Shown here: positions 33,424 to 42,126 of the stretch, piece after piece | Layout of the letters: each line of letters opens with the position of its first letter | Position numbering within the stretch: position 1 is the first letter of the stretch | Assembly: GCA_031292485.1 (NCBI GenBank) | Contig: JARLHA010000046.1 | Location: forward strand, 1-64,000 | Reading direction: 5' to 3' | Origin: Mucilaginibacter sp. | Lineage (GTDB): Bacteria > Bacteroidota > Bacteroidia > Sphingobacteriales > Sphingobacteriaceae | DNA length: 64,000 nucleotides | Position numbers and translations under genes: made by a program | Notes under the pieces: generated by a model | The model's input: the letters and a program-made list of their open reading frames with translations, nothing else | Told to the model about the DNA's origin: nothing | The model's database searches: none

Positions 33424-33864
33424 ATGCATGAGGTTTTTTTATTACTGGGGAGTAACCTTGGAGACAGGGAATTGTTTCTGAAACAAGCAATTGATCAAAC
33501 AGAAACTGAAATAGGCATTGTATTGCAAAAGTCATCAGTTTATGAAACACAGTCGTGGGGTAAAACGGATGCGCCGGACTATCTAAACCAGGTGATATTT
33601 TTAAAGACGGCGCTAAGTCCTCTTAAAGTACTTGAAAAGGCTTTATATATCGAAAATAAACTGGGCCGGCACAGGGACGAAAAATGGGGCTCGCGTATTA
33701 TTGATATTGATGTATTATTTTACGACCAGCAAATAATAAATGAGCCCGGTCTCATTATTCCTCATCCTGAATTGCAAAAACGAAGGTTTACCCTTGAACC
33801 GTTGGCGGAAATAGCCCCGGATTGGGTGCACCCGGTTTTAAAAAAAAAATATTTTACAACTTAA
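33424..33864 (+). CDS. folK: 2-amino-4-hydroxy-6-hydroxymethyldihydropteridine diphosphokinase FolK
   Basis: 146 residues. LLLGSNLGDRELFL at the N-terminus, VYETQSWG, and GRHRDEKWGSRIIDIDVLFYD hold the pterin/ATP and Mg-binding residues of HPPK. IPHPELQKRRFTLEPLAEIAP is the standard C-terminal block. It transfers pyrophosphate from ATP to the pterin in folate synthesis. Length is slightly short but complete. It is divergent from sppA. Confidence 0.95.
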   Translation: MHEVFLLLGSNLGDRELFLKQAIDQTETEIGIVLQKSSVYETQSWGKTDAPDYLNQVIFLKTALSPLKVLEKALYIENKLGRHRDEKWGSRIIDIDVLFYDQQIINEPGLIIPHPELQKRRFTLEPLAEIAPDWVHPVLKKKYFTT

Positions 33865-33901
33865 AACTGAACTTATTGATGAATTGAACGTAAAAAAGGT
33901 A

Positions 33902-33909
33902 TAATTTTG
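33902..33909 (+). promoter_or_regulatory. TAnnTTTG promoter of the HPt gene
   Basis: TAATTTTG matches the consensus exactly and lies 18 bases before the ATG at 33928. It overlaps an in-frame TTG at 33907, which is therefore unlikely to be the start. Confidence 0.6.
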
Positions 33910-33927
33910 AAGTTTATAAACCCTTTT

Positions 33928-34305
33928 ATGTCTCATAATTCTTTACCACAGGACCTTGACCTTTCTTTTTTGCTGGATATTGCTGACGGCAGCAATGAAT
34001 TCATCGTTGAATCAATTGAAATGTTTATGCAGCAAACACCCGAGTTATTGCAAATGATTGCTGCAGGTATTGCTGCCGGCGATTGGACAACTGTGGCTTC
34101 AGCTTCACATAAGTTAAAACCCAACCTCGGCTTTTTTGGAATGCCGATCAGCCAGGCTACAATGCAGGAAGTTGAGATTATGGCAAAGGGCGGTGCACAA
34201 GACCCTGAGCTGTTAAAACAAAAATTCAGCGAAGTACAGGCAATACTTGCAGAAAACTTGATTTCACTCGCTAAAATAAAGGCAGAGAAAGAAACGCAAT
34301 TATAG
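33928..34305 (+). CDS. Free-standing HPt phosphotransfer protein
   Basis: 125 residues from the ATG at 33928. A four-helix HPt domain has the phospho-His in ASASHKLKPNLGFFGM (about residue 64). There is no kinase or receiver part, so it should shuttle phosphate between a hybrid kinase and a separate receiver. No two-component gene is adjacent. It converges with purS across an octamer inverted-repeat array. Confidence 0.85.
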   Translation: MSHNSLPQDLDLSFLLDIADGSNEFIVESIEMFMQQTPELLQMIAAGIAAGDWTTVASASHKLKPNLGFFGMPISQATMQEVEIMAKGGAQDPELLKQKFSEVQAILAENLISLAKIKAEKETQL

Positions 34306-34410
34306 TGATTGGAGACTTGTGATTAGAGACTAGGCAGAAAAATGCCGAATTGTAAAACTTGACTAAAATTCTAACTAATCTCTAACCTCTGATTAACTAA
34401 TCTCTATCAC
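34304..34410. repeat. Opposed GATTAGAG/CTCTAATC octamer arms
   Basis: The left block (about 34304-34334) repeats GTGATTGGAGACTTGTGATT-type units. The right block (about 34371-34410) repeats the complement (CTAATCTCTAAC, TTAACTAATCTCT). The arms can form a long imperfect hairpin between the convergent HPt and purS genes and may end both transcripts. Confidence 0.75.
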
Positions 34411-34667
34411 GCAACCTCAGCCACACTAAAGCTGTAGCTTTCCATAATCAGGTTTGCCAATAGGTTTTTGCAGGCCTGATCTACTTTACTGTGGGCCGTT
34501 TCAGCGCTTTCGGCCTCTATTTCGAGCGTAATGTGTTTACCAATTCTTACATTATGTATTTCAGCTAACCCAAGGTTTTTCATGCTTCCTGTTACAGCTT
34601 TACCCTGTGGGTCAAGTATTTCTTTTTTCGGCATTACATCTATTTCAGCCTGGAATTTTTTCATCAA
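34407..34667 (-). CDS. purS: Phosphoribosylformylglycinamidine synthase subunit PurS
   Basis: 86 residues. FQAEIDVMPKKEILDPQGKAVTGSMKNLGL and HNVRIGKHITLEIE are the PurS signature. It is the small subunit that bridges PurL and PurQ in step 4 of purine synthesis. The catalytic partner genes are not in this window. It lies 28 bases downstream of pssA on the same strand. The second Met is an equally good start. Confidence 0.93.
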   Translation of the reverse strand: MMKKFQAEIDVMPKKEILDPQGKAVTGSMKNLGLAEIHNVRIGKHITLEIEAESAETAHSKVDQACKNLLANLIMESYSFSVAEVA

Positions 34668-34695
34668 TTATGAGTTTTAATGGCTAACGAATCTA

Positions 34696-35451
34696 TTATC
34701 GGTGAATTTTTGTTTCTTTTTGAGCAACACCTATCATAGGCTCATTAGCAAATTTGAATTGGATAATGGATAAGATGACATAGATTAATATGATCACCGG
34801 AACTGCTGCAAATTTAAAAAATAGTATCAGAATAGCCGAAAACAACAGTAATAAATACCGATAAATATTTTGGTTAAAATCGCTGTTTTTAAATTTTAAC
34901 GACATCATTGGCATTTCTAAAACCAAGAGTGTGCACATCACGATGACAAAAATTGGCAATGCATACGGATTTGTCAAAAAAGGTTCGTAAAAGCGGTCAT
35001 GGTGCTCAATGATCATGGGGAACGACGCAATCAGGATAGCATTTGCCGGTGTTGGTAAACCAATAAAGTTTTCGGCCTGCCTGGTATCCACATTAAATTT
35101 TGCAAGCCGTAAAGCTGAAAATACAGGAATTAAAAAAGCGATAAAGTTTAACCAGCTGCTAATTTGAGCAATTTGGGGAGCCTGTAAAAATATCTGATAC
35201 ATGATAACGGCAGGCAAAACCCCGAAACTCACCATGTCTGCCAATGAATCCAGGTCCTTTCCTATACCCGAAAATGATTTGAGTACCCTGGAGGCTAGTC
35301 CGTCGAAAAAATCAAATATAGCCGACAGAAATATAGCATAGGCGGCCGCAACCAGTTCACCTTTAAAAGCTAATACTATACCCACACAGCCGCTAAACAG
35401 GTTTGCGCAGGTTATTGCATTTGGTAAGTGTTTTTTAACTCGATTCTTCAT
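34696..35451 (-). CDS. pssA: CDP-diacylglycerol-serine O-phosphatidyltransferase (PssA-type)
   Basis: 251 residues, membrane protein with about seven helices. The CDP-alcohol phosphotransferase signature is FDFFDGLASRVLKSFSGIGK continued by DLDSLADMVSFG, with all four catalytic Asp in place. This is the membrane-embedded type II PssA, the first step to phosphatidylethanolamine. Substrate assignment to serine rests on overall similarity to the Bacteroidota PssA group. Confidence 0.9.
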   Translation of the reverse strand: MKNRVKKHLPNAITCANLFSGCVGIVLAFKGELVAAAYAIFLSAIFDFFDGLASRVLKSFSGIGKDLDSLADMVSFGVLPAVIMYQIFLQAPQIAQISSWLNFIAFLIPVFSALRLAKFNVDTRQAENFIGLPTPANAILIASFPMIIEHHDRFYEPFLTNPYALPIFVIVMCTLLVLEMPMMSLKFKNSDFNQNIYRYLLLLFSAILILFFKFAAVPVIILIYVILSIIQFKFANEPMIGVAQKETKIHR

Positions 35452-35490
35452 TCCGGCATGAAGGTAGCAATGTTATTTGAAGTAATTCTG

Positions 35491-35547
35491 TAGTATTTAT
35501 GAAGTTCTTTATTTAGTGTTACCTTAATTAAAACTTCATAAATACTA
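35491..35547. terminator. 16-bp perfect inverted repeat between rho and pssA
   Basis: 35491-35506 pairs perfectly with 35532-35547 around a 25-base loop. It lies just past the rho stop codon. There is no clear T tract, so it may be a 3'-end stabiliser or processing site rather than an intrinsic terminator. Confidence 0.55.
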
Positions 35548-35552
35548 AATTA

Positions 35553-37169
35553 TTACGAATTCATCGAGATAAGAAATTCTTCGTTGGTTTTTGTACCTCT
35601 TATCTGCGACTGTAAAAATTCCATCGCTTCCTGCGAATTCATATCCGCAAGGTGGTTACGTAAGATCCAGATCCGTTGCAGGGTTTCGCGGTCAAGCAGT
35701 AAATCATCGCGGCGAGTGCTTGATGCCGTGATATCAATAGCCGGGAAGATTCGTTTGTTGGATAATTTACGATCAAGCTGAAGTTCCATGTTACCGGTAC
35801 CTTTAAACTCTTCGAAAATTACTTCATCCATTTTTGAGCCGGTTTCAGTCAGCGCTGTTGCGATGATGGTTAATGAGCCGCCGTCTTCAATATTACGGGC
35901 CGCGCCGAAAAAGCGTTTCGGTTTGTGAAGTGCATTAGCATCAACACCACCCGATAATATCTTACCGGATGCCGGAGCTACCGTATTGTAAGCACGGGCA
36001 AGGCGGGTGATCGAGTCGAGCAAAATAACAACATCATGACCACATTCAACCATACGTTTTGCTTTTTCCAAAACGATATTGGCAATTTTAACGTGGCGTT
36101 CAGCCGGTTCATCAAAGGTTGACGATACCACTTCTGCACGTACGCTGCGGGCCATATCTGTTACTTCTTCCGGGCGTTCATCAATCAAAAGGATGATGAG
36201 GTAAACTTCCGGATGGTTTTTGGCGATGGCATTGGCCACATCCTTTAACAGCATGGTTTTACCTGTTTTAGGCTGGGCTACAATCAAACCGCGTTGTCCT
36301 TTACCAATGGGAGAGAAAAGGTCCATAATACGGGTTGAATAATTACCCGGATCAGTAAACAGGCTCAGTTTTTCGGAAGGGAAAAGCGGTGTTAAGTGGT
36401 CAAACGGCACACGGTCACGAACTTCAGCAGGGATGCGGCTATTAATGGCTTCAACCCGTACCAAAGGGAAATATTTTTCACCTTCTTTAGGAGGCCTGAT
36501 GCTTCCGCGAACAGTATCTCCGGTTTTTAAACCAAAAAGTTTTATCTGTGATTGCGAAACATAGATATCATCCGGGGAAGTGAGGTAGTTATAATCTGAC
36601 GACCTTAAAAATCCATAGCCATCGGGCATAATTTCCAAAACACCTTCATTTACAATTACATTGTCAAAATCAAGGTTTATAGGCGGCTCCTGGCTTTTTT
36701 GCTGGCTGGTTTGGTTATTTACCCTGCGTTCAAATTTAGGGTTGCGTCCTTCTGTAATGGTATCATCTGCTTTCGCGGCGACATCAGCTTCCTGTGCAGC
36801 CTCGCTATCGTCACCGATCATTAACGGCACTTCGCTATCCTCATCAGCAGAAACTTCATCATCTGGCTCATCAAATAAATTGGTGTCGTCCAAAGGAACT
36901 TCTATTCGGGGCTTGCTGCTTGTTTTTACGGTGCGTATTCTTTTGCGTGTTTTTTCGGTACTCTCGGCGGGTTCAGCTCCTTTGGGAGTATAAATAGTAT
37001 TTACAGTAGTTTGTTGTGCACGGGCTGCTTCTATCAGCTGTTCCTGTTCAACAATCCGACTGATAAGTTGAGCCTTCCTAAGGTCCTCAGCTTCAGCAAT
37101 ACCTAAGTTTCTGGCAATATCGCGCAACTCTGAAACGAGTTTGTCGTTCAATTCGTTTGTATCAAACAT
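35553..37169 (-). CDS. rho: Transcription termination factor Rho
   Basis: 538 residues, about 120 longer than E. coli Rho. The N-terminal Rho_N SAP-like helices (1-45) are followed by a low-complexity acidic insertion (about 70-165, rich in Asp/Glu/Ser). The RNA-binding cold-shock-like domain (GVLEIMPDGYGFLRSSDYNY) and the RecA-like ATPase follow, with P-loop AQPKTGKT, Walker B VVILLDSITRLARAYN and the Q/R loops. It ends untranslated transcripts. The insertion is typical of Bacteroidota Rho. Confidence 0.97.
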   Translation of the reverse strand: MFDTNELNDKLVSELRDIARNLGIAEAEDLRKAQLISRIVEQEQLIEAARAQQTTVNTIYTPKGAEPAESTEKTRKRIRTVKTSSKPRIEVPLDDTNLFDEPDDEVSADEDSEVPLMIGDDSEAAQEADVAAKADDTITEGRNPKFERRVNNQTSQQKSQEPPINLDFDNVIVNEGVLEIMPDGYGFLRSSDYNYLTSPDDIYVSQSQIKLFGLKTGDTVRGSIRPPKEGEKYFPLVRVEAINSRIPAEVRDRVPFDHLTPLFPSEKLSLFTDPGNYSTRIMDLFSPIGKGQRGLIVAQPKTGKTMLLKDVANAIAKNHPEVYLIILLIDERPEEVTDMARSVRAEVVSSTFDEPAERHVKIANIVLEKAKRMVECGHDVVILLDSITRLARAYNTVAPASGKILSGGVDANALHKPKRFFGAARNIEDGGSLTIIATALTETGSKMDEVIFEEFKGTGNMELQLDRKLSNKRIFPAIDITASSTRRDDLLLDRETLQRIWILRNHLADMNSQEAMEFLQSQIRGTKTNEEFLISMNS

Positions 37170-37581
37170 ATTATATATTATAGTTCAAGGAGATTTTTAA
37201 TTAGAATATCTTTTGTGATGCTATTGTATTTTTCACTGGTATTATAGAGCAGTTAAGCCTTTTGTTAAGCTGCCCGGCGTTAAGAAAGAATTTTATTTGT
37301 ATTAGCAAATCCTTTTAATATTGATATACATGGAGGATGTTTTTATATGAAAGATTTTATTTGCAACTTGTTTATGCAACATCTAAACCCATGTAAATAA
37401 TTAATAAAATAACCTGGAGTTTTAAATTGTTTCTTTAGTGCAAGAAAAATTCAACGGAAAACATTGCAATTCTACTCAAATTATTTAAAAAATTCAAATT
37501 ATTTAAAAAAATATCATTTTAAGCTCAACACTTAGTTTTATTTTTAGTTTTTTTGTGCCTCGAATAAAACAATCTTCCCTG
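37170..37581. other. Long AT-rich divergent region between rho and pyrF
   Basis: About 410 bases with no ORF of note. Rho genes often carry long autoregulated leaders, and this strand has room for one of 100-300 bases, but I cannot point to a specific control element. Confidence 0.4.
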
Positions 37582-38415
37582 ATGATTTCCCGAAAGCAGC
37601 TAATAGAACAGATCAAACAAAAAAAATCTTTTCTGTGTGTCGGTCTTGATACCGACATCGAAAAAATACCGGCGTTTTTAAAAGAATATCCCGACCCGGT
37701 TTTTGAATTTAACAAACGGATCATTGATGCAACGCAGGATCTGTGCATTTCTTATAAACCCAATGCAGCTTTTTATGAAGCACGGGGAATAAAAGGGCTG
37801 CAAAGCTTAATTGATACCTGGAAATATCTGCCCCAGGATTGCCTGAATATTATTGATGCGAAACGTGGCGATATAGGCAATACCTCTGATATGTACGCCA
37901 AAGCATTTTTTAATGAGGAAGCTTCAGGGATGAGTTTTGACGCCATTACCGTTTCGCCTTATATGGGGCACGATACGGTGAGCTCTTATTTATCATACCC
38001 GGGCAAATGGGTCATCCTGCTGGCGCTTACCTCGTCGGCGGGGAGTAAAGATTTTCAATACCTTGAAACCAACCAGGGTTATTTGTACGAAACCGTTATT
38101 CAAAAAGCCAATACATGGGCCGGGGCCGACAGGATGATGTTTGTGGTAGGCGCTACCAAAAGCACCGAGTTTACCAATATCCGTAAGTTCGCGCCTGATA
38201 ACTTTTTACTGGTGCCAGGTGTAGGCGCGCAGGGAGGCAACCTGGAAGAGGTTTGCCATTACGGTATGACAAAAGATTGCGGATTGATCGTGAATTCCTC
38301 ACGTTCAATTATATACGCCTCCAGTGGCGAAGACTTCGCTGAAGCAGCCAGGGTAGAGGCTTTGAAGATGCAGCAGCAGATGGAAAAAGAGCTGGAGAAG
38401 GCAGGGGTGATATAA
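37582..38415 (+). CDS. pyrF: Orotidine 5'-phosphate decarboxylase, type 2
   Basis: 277 residues from the ATG at 37582 (MISRKQLIEQI); an in-frame GTG at 37555 is a weaker start. FLCVGLDTDIEKIP, the catalytic LNIIDAKRGDIGNTS (DxKxxD) and VVGATKST with VPGVGAQGG define the long PyrF family of Bacteroidota and Actinobacteria. It makes UMP from OMP. Confidence 0.95.
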   Translation: MISRKQLIEQIKQKKSFLCVGLDTDIEKIPAFLKEYPDPVFEFNKRIIDATQDLCISYKPNAAFYEARGIKGLQSLIDTWKYLPQDCLNIIDAKRGDIGNTSDMYAKAFFNEEASGMSFDAITVSPYMGHDTVSSYLSYPGKWVILLALTSSAGSKDFQYLETNQGYLYETVIQKANTWAGADRMMFVVGATKSTEFTNIRKFAPDNFLLVPGVGAQGGNLEEVCHYGMTKDCGLIVNSSRSIIYASSGEDFAEAARVEALKMQQQMEKELEKAGVI

Positions 38416-38465
38416 TCCTTATGGACGACTTTCGCAGTTTTCAAAACCTTAGTAAGTCTTACTTT

Positions 38466-39830
38466 CTATCCAAACATCACTTTCCGCTCCGGAAACTTTG
38501 TTGCATAATTTGCTATCATCCCTTTGATGTAATCGTTACCGGGGTAAGGGGTGAGGTGATTTTTTAGCTGCTGCAGGTTGTCTACATCAAAATAATGAGA
38601 AATAAAACCCATGCCATAAAATTTCCCCTTTTCAATCAGCAGGCAGCTGTGTTCCTCATCGTTACGGCCGGCATCCCTGATGGCGAAGGTGGGCAGGGCA
38701 TTGTTTAATTCATCAATTGCAGCATTTACCCTTTTGTTATAGGCTTCTGGCGATTCAATACCTTCGCATGCGCATTTTTCGCCGTTTAAGCCTATACAAG
38801 GCTCTGTATTGGTTTGAATAAAGCACAGTTTCGGACAAAGCTCAAAGGTATCTATCAATTGGAGGATTACACTACGCGCTTCAAATAAGGTATTGCAACT
38901 GTAAATGGAACCCATCATTTTGCGGTGTTTATCAACGGCTAAACGCAGATAGCCACGCTGGTCTTCGAATGCATATAAACTGTAGGCCTGTTCAAACCGC
39001 TTTAAGGAACGGTTATACCTGGGCCAAAGGCGCTTGATCTCCACAGCTTCCAGTACAAAAGCAATTAATTCTGTACCGCAGAGCTGAAAAGTGATATGGC
39101 AGATATTCCGTAAAAACTCCTGCCGCTGCGGGCCGGGGTTATTGCCCGCGAAGTGGCTGCTTACCCGCTTTTTTAAGTTTTTTGCTTTGCCAACATAAAT
39201 AACTTTCCCTTTGGCATCATGGAAATAATAGATCCCCGGCGATTGGGGCAGCGCGTCCACATCCTGCCGGGGTAAGTTTGGCGGCAATACCTGTTCTTTT
39301 GAATTTTGCTTTAAAGCCTGCGGAATATGATTACCAGTGTCCTTTTGCAACAATAATGAAAATAGCTGCGATGTGGCTTCCGCATCTCCGGCAGCACGGT
39401 GGCGGCTTTCGTTATCAATTCCGAAGTGCCTGCACAGTTTGCCCAGGCTGTAGGAGGGAAGTCCGGGTATTATTTTGCGGCCTAGCCTAACGGTGCAAAG
39501 TTTACTGCAATTCAGCTCGTAACCTGCCGCCGCCAAATGGTAACGCACGAAGGAATGATCGAAATTTACGTTGTGTGCTACAAAAATCTTATTGTTCAGC
39601 AGGTGGTAAATATCATGCGCCACATCCTCAAAAGGAGGGGCGTTTTGAACCATTTCATTGGTAATGCCGGTTAAGGCGCTGATATAAACGGGTATCTCCC
39701 TGCGGGGGTTAACCAGGGTTGAATAGCGTTCAATAACCTTTTTACCATTATGTATGCAAATAGCTATTTCTGTAATGCCATTGGCGCTGGCATGCCCCCC
39801 GGTAGTCTCGATATCAACAATTGCATACAT
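38466..39830 (-). CDS. DnaQ-type exonuclease fused to GIY-YIG (UvrC-N/Cho-like) nuclease
   Basis: 454 residues from the ATG at 39830; earlier in-frame starts add a non-conserved tail. The N-terminal half is a DEDDh 3'-5' exonuclease: YAIVDIETTGG, NVNFDHSF and HRAAGDAEATSQL. The C-terminal half starts with a GIY-YIG nuclease, QSPGIYYFHDAKGKVIYVGK followed by NLKKRVSSHF, and continues with a UvrC-like region. This domain pairing is known in Cho-like proteins, which nick beside bulky lesions. The in vivo role here is probably DNA repair. Confidence 0.9.
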   Translation of the reverse strand: MYAIVDIETTGGHASANGITEIAICIHNGKKVIERYSTLVNPRREIPVYISALTGITNEMVQNAPPFEDVAHDIYHLLNNKIFVAHNVNFDHSFVRYHLAAAGYELNCSKLCTVRLGRKIIPGLPSYSLGKLCRHFGIDNESRHRAAGDAEATSQLFSLLLQKDTGNHIPQALKQNSKEQVLPPNLPRQDVDALPQSPGIYYFHDAKGKVIYVGKAKNLKKRVSSHFAGNNPGPQRQEFLRNICHITFQLCGTELIAFVLEAVEIKRLWPRYNRSLKRFEQAYSLYAFEDQRGYLRLAVDKHRKMMGSIYSCNTLFEARSVILQLIDTFELCPKLCFIQTNTEPCIGLNGEKCACEGIESPEAYNKRVNAAIDELNNALPTFAIRDAGRNDEEHSCLLIEKGKFYGMGFISHYFDVDNLQQLKNHLTPYPGNDYIKGMIANYATKFPERKVMFG

Positions 39831-39939
39831 AGGGGTAAATGTAGTAAAATAAATACTAATATTTTTAGTGATTTGTTTTTTTGTCCATAGTTCATGGTCC
39901 ATGGTCAATAGCAAAAAATAATCGGGTTGAGGGATACTG

Positions 39940-40181
39940 GTGTCATGTCAACCATAAATTGACCTATCGTCAATCTACAAGTTCATTGAAGGAAAAAAGC
40001 ACAAAAAGGGTTTACAAAAGGTTTACACTTTTAAGGGTTTACATTTTATAAATATTTGATAATAAGTTATTTATATGTTTACCCAAAAAAACAGGGTTTA
40101 CACCATTTTACATAACCTCCTCCCGGTATTTTTAAGCTGTTCTGATAAAGCCTGAATGTAAATTTATTAATGACATGACAC
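39940..40181. repeat. 242-bp element bounded by 11-bp inverted repeats
   Basis: GTGTCATGTCA (39940-39950) and its perfect complement TGACATGACAC (40171-40181) bound a non-coding segment. Inside are four direct GGTTTACA units at 40009, 40020, 40036 and 40095. It may be a MITE-like remnant or a protein-binding array. No target-site duplication is obvious. Confidence 0.55.
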
Positions 40182-40190
40182 TAGAAATGG

Positions 40191-40226
40191 TAAAGGCTGA
40201 AACCATCTCAGTGATTTCAGCCTTTA
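40191..40226 (-). terminator. Hairpin downstream of yidC
   Basis: A 12-bp perfect stem (40191-40202 with 40215-40226) around a 12-base loop, 47 bases past the yidC stop. The T-rich side is on the plus strand, so the direction of action is uncertain. Confidence 0.6.
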
Positions 40227-40272
40227 TTATTTATTTTACTATGGTTCATGGACTACCGACCATCGACCCAAA

Positions 40273-42105
40273 CTACTTTTTCTTCGCAGGAGGCAATTGT
40301 TGTTTTTGGCGCATCATTTCTTCCATGCGTGCCTGGAAACCGCTTTGTTTCTTTTTAACTTCTGGTTTCTTTTTGTTTTCCTGTATCTGGGCATGGATCT
40401 TTTTGTCGTCAACCATCAAACGAATAATGTATTGCTGTGCAAACGTAAGCATGTTGGCCAGGAAATAATAATAGTTCAAACCTGATGGATAGCTGTTCAG
40501 CGCGCCAAGGAAAATAACAGGAGTGATGTAACCAATATATTTCATCTGCCCGGTTGCGCCCGAGATCTGGTTATTGAAATAAGTATAGATCAGTGTAGAG
40601 ATCGTCATCAGCAAGCACATGATACTTAAGTGGTTGCCGATAAACGGAATGGTAGGGAACGTGATCAGCGCATCATACGTAGAAAGATCGTGCATCCATA
40701 AAAACCCCTGTCCGCGTAACTCAAACAAGCTCGGGAAAAACCTGAAGAAGGCAAAAACGATCGGCATTTGTATCACTAATGGCAAACAGCCCCCCAGCGG
40801 GTTTACCCCTGCTTTTTTGTATAGTTTCAAGTATTCCTGTTGCAATAGGGTTGGGTTATCTTCGCCAACTTTTCCTTTAATTTCATCCATTTCCGGCTTT
40901 AATACGCGCATCTTAGCCATTGATAAGTACGACTTATACGTAAGCGGCGATAAAACCAACTTAAGGATAAGGGTTAAAGCAAGGATAATCAAGCCATAAT
41001 TACTGGTAAACTGGCTCAGGAAATTAAATACCGGCAATACCGAAAAACGGTTGATATACGCCAGGAATCCCCAGCCCATATATACCTGTTTTTCCAGGTG
41101 GTAGCCTTGTGTTTTCAGGAAGTTATATTTAACCGGGCCAAAGTAAAATTCAAGAGGGTAAGTACCTTCTGTATTTTTGCTCACAGTAAGGGCTGCGCTC
41201 ATCTGCCTGGAGTGTGTAGTATCCGTTACGTCCGTAGTGATGGACATGCTTGATTTATCAAAACCTTTTTTTGCGATCAGGACGTCAGAGAAAAAATGCG
41301 CCTGGAAAGATACCCATTGCAGCTTTTTATCATTCACGTCAGTTTTATCATCTTTGGTTTCGCTCAAATAATCAACACCTTCATCCGTATTCATAAAATA
41401 TATGGTGGAATAGCGGCGTTCCTGGTCCATATCTTTTTCCTGTTTACGCATACTTGCGGCCCAGTTAACATTGATGGTGTTTGTATTGGCAACCTGGTCT
41501 AACCCGGTTGGTTTTATAGTTAAGCCTAACTTATAGCCTTCACCTTTAAGTGAATAGATGTAATCAATATATTGGGTTGCGCTATAACTCAGCCGCATGG
41601 TAATTGTGCTGGAATCTTTACCGGAAACGATGAGCGCGTTGGCGCTTGGCGTAAAATAAAGGTTGTCGGTATTGATGCTGTTATTACCTGCGGTAAAATT
41701 CAAACCGAAATGGTTCTTGTCACCTTCAAACAATACCAGTGGTTTTTTATTAAACGTTTTGTAGTCTTTTAATTCAACCGAATAAACGCGGCCGCCATGT
41801 GTGGTCAGCTTTACAATGATGTCCTTATTTTCGAGGGTGATCAGTTTTTCGGTTCCAACAGTAGCTGCGCCGAAAGGGCTTTTTAAGATGGCCGAATCTG
41901 CTTTAACATTTGCGGCTGCTTTTGCTGTGTCGGCAACTTTAGTTGCGGCAATAGCTGTTTTGGGCAGCAGCCCTTTTTTCGCCGAATCTGCGTGCATCCG
42001 GATCGCTTCTTTCTTTATGTCAGCATCATTAGGTTTCATGAAGAAAATGGAAGCTCCCATTATGATCATGATCAGGAATAAGCCTGTAAACGTATTTTTA
42101 TCCAT
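40273..42105 (-). CDS. yidC: Membrane protein insertase YidC
   Basis: 610 residues. Helix 1 at 6-22, a large periplasmic beta domain (about 65-340), then the conserved 60K insertase core with five helices (YGLIILALTLILKLVLSPLTYKSYLSM; LGGCLPLVIQMPIVFAFFRFF). The C-terminus is lysine-rich (KKKPEVKKKQ, PPAKKK). It inserts inner-membrane proteins. The gene lies 21 bases downstream of pyrG and is probably co-transcribed. Confidence 0.96.
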   Translation of the reverse strand: MDKNTFTGLFLIMIIMGASIFFMKPNDADIKKEAIRMHADSAKKGLLPKTAIAATKVADTAKAAANVKADSAILKSPFGAATVGTEKLITLENKDIIVKLTTHGGRVYSVELKDYKTFNKKPLVLFEGDKNHFGLNFTAGNNSINTDNLYFTPSANALIVSGKDSSTITMRLSYSATQYIDYIYSLKGEGYKLGLTIKPTGLDQVANTNTINVNWAASMRKQEKDMDQERRYSTIYFMNTDEGVDYLSETKDDKTDVNDKKLQWVSFQAHFFSDVLIAKKGFDKSSMSITTDVTDTTHSRQMSAALTVSKNTEGTYPLEFYFGPVKYNFLKTQGYHLEKQVYMGWGFLAYINRFSVLPVFNFLSQFTSNYGLIILALTLILKLVLSPLTYKSYLSMAKMRVLKPEMDEIKGKVGEDNPTLLQQEYLKLYKKAGVNPLGGCLPLVIQMPIVFAFFRFFPSLFELRGQGFLWMHDLSTYDALITFPTIPFIGNHLSIMCLLMTISTLIYTYFNNQISGATGQMKYIGYITPVIFLGALNSYPSGLNYYYFLANMLTFAQQYIIRLMVDDKKIHAQIQENKKKPEVKKKQSGFQARMEEMMRQKQQLPPAKKK

Positions 42106-42126
42106 TACTATATTTTCGTTCTATTT

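Noticed and set aside
37170..37581. Riboswitch or leader element upstream of rho or pyrF
   Set aside because: The region is long enough, but I could not find a conserved core, a terminator or a leader peptide.
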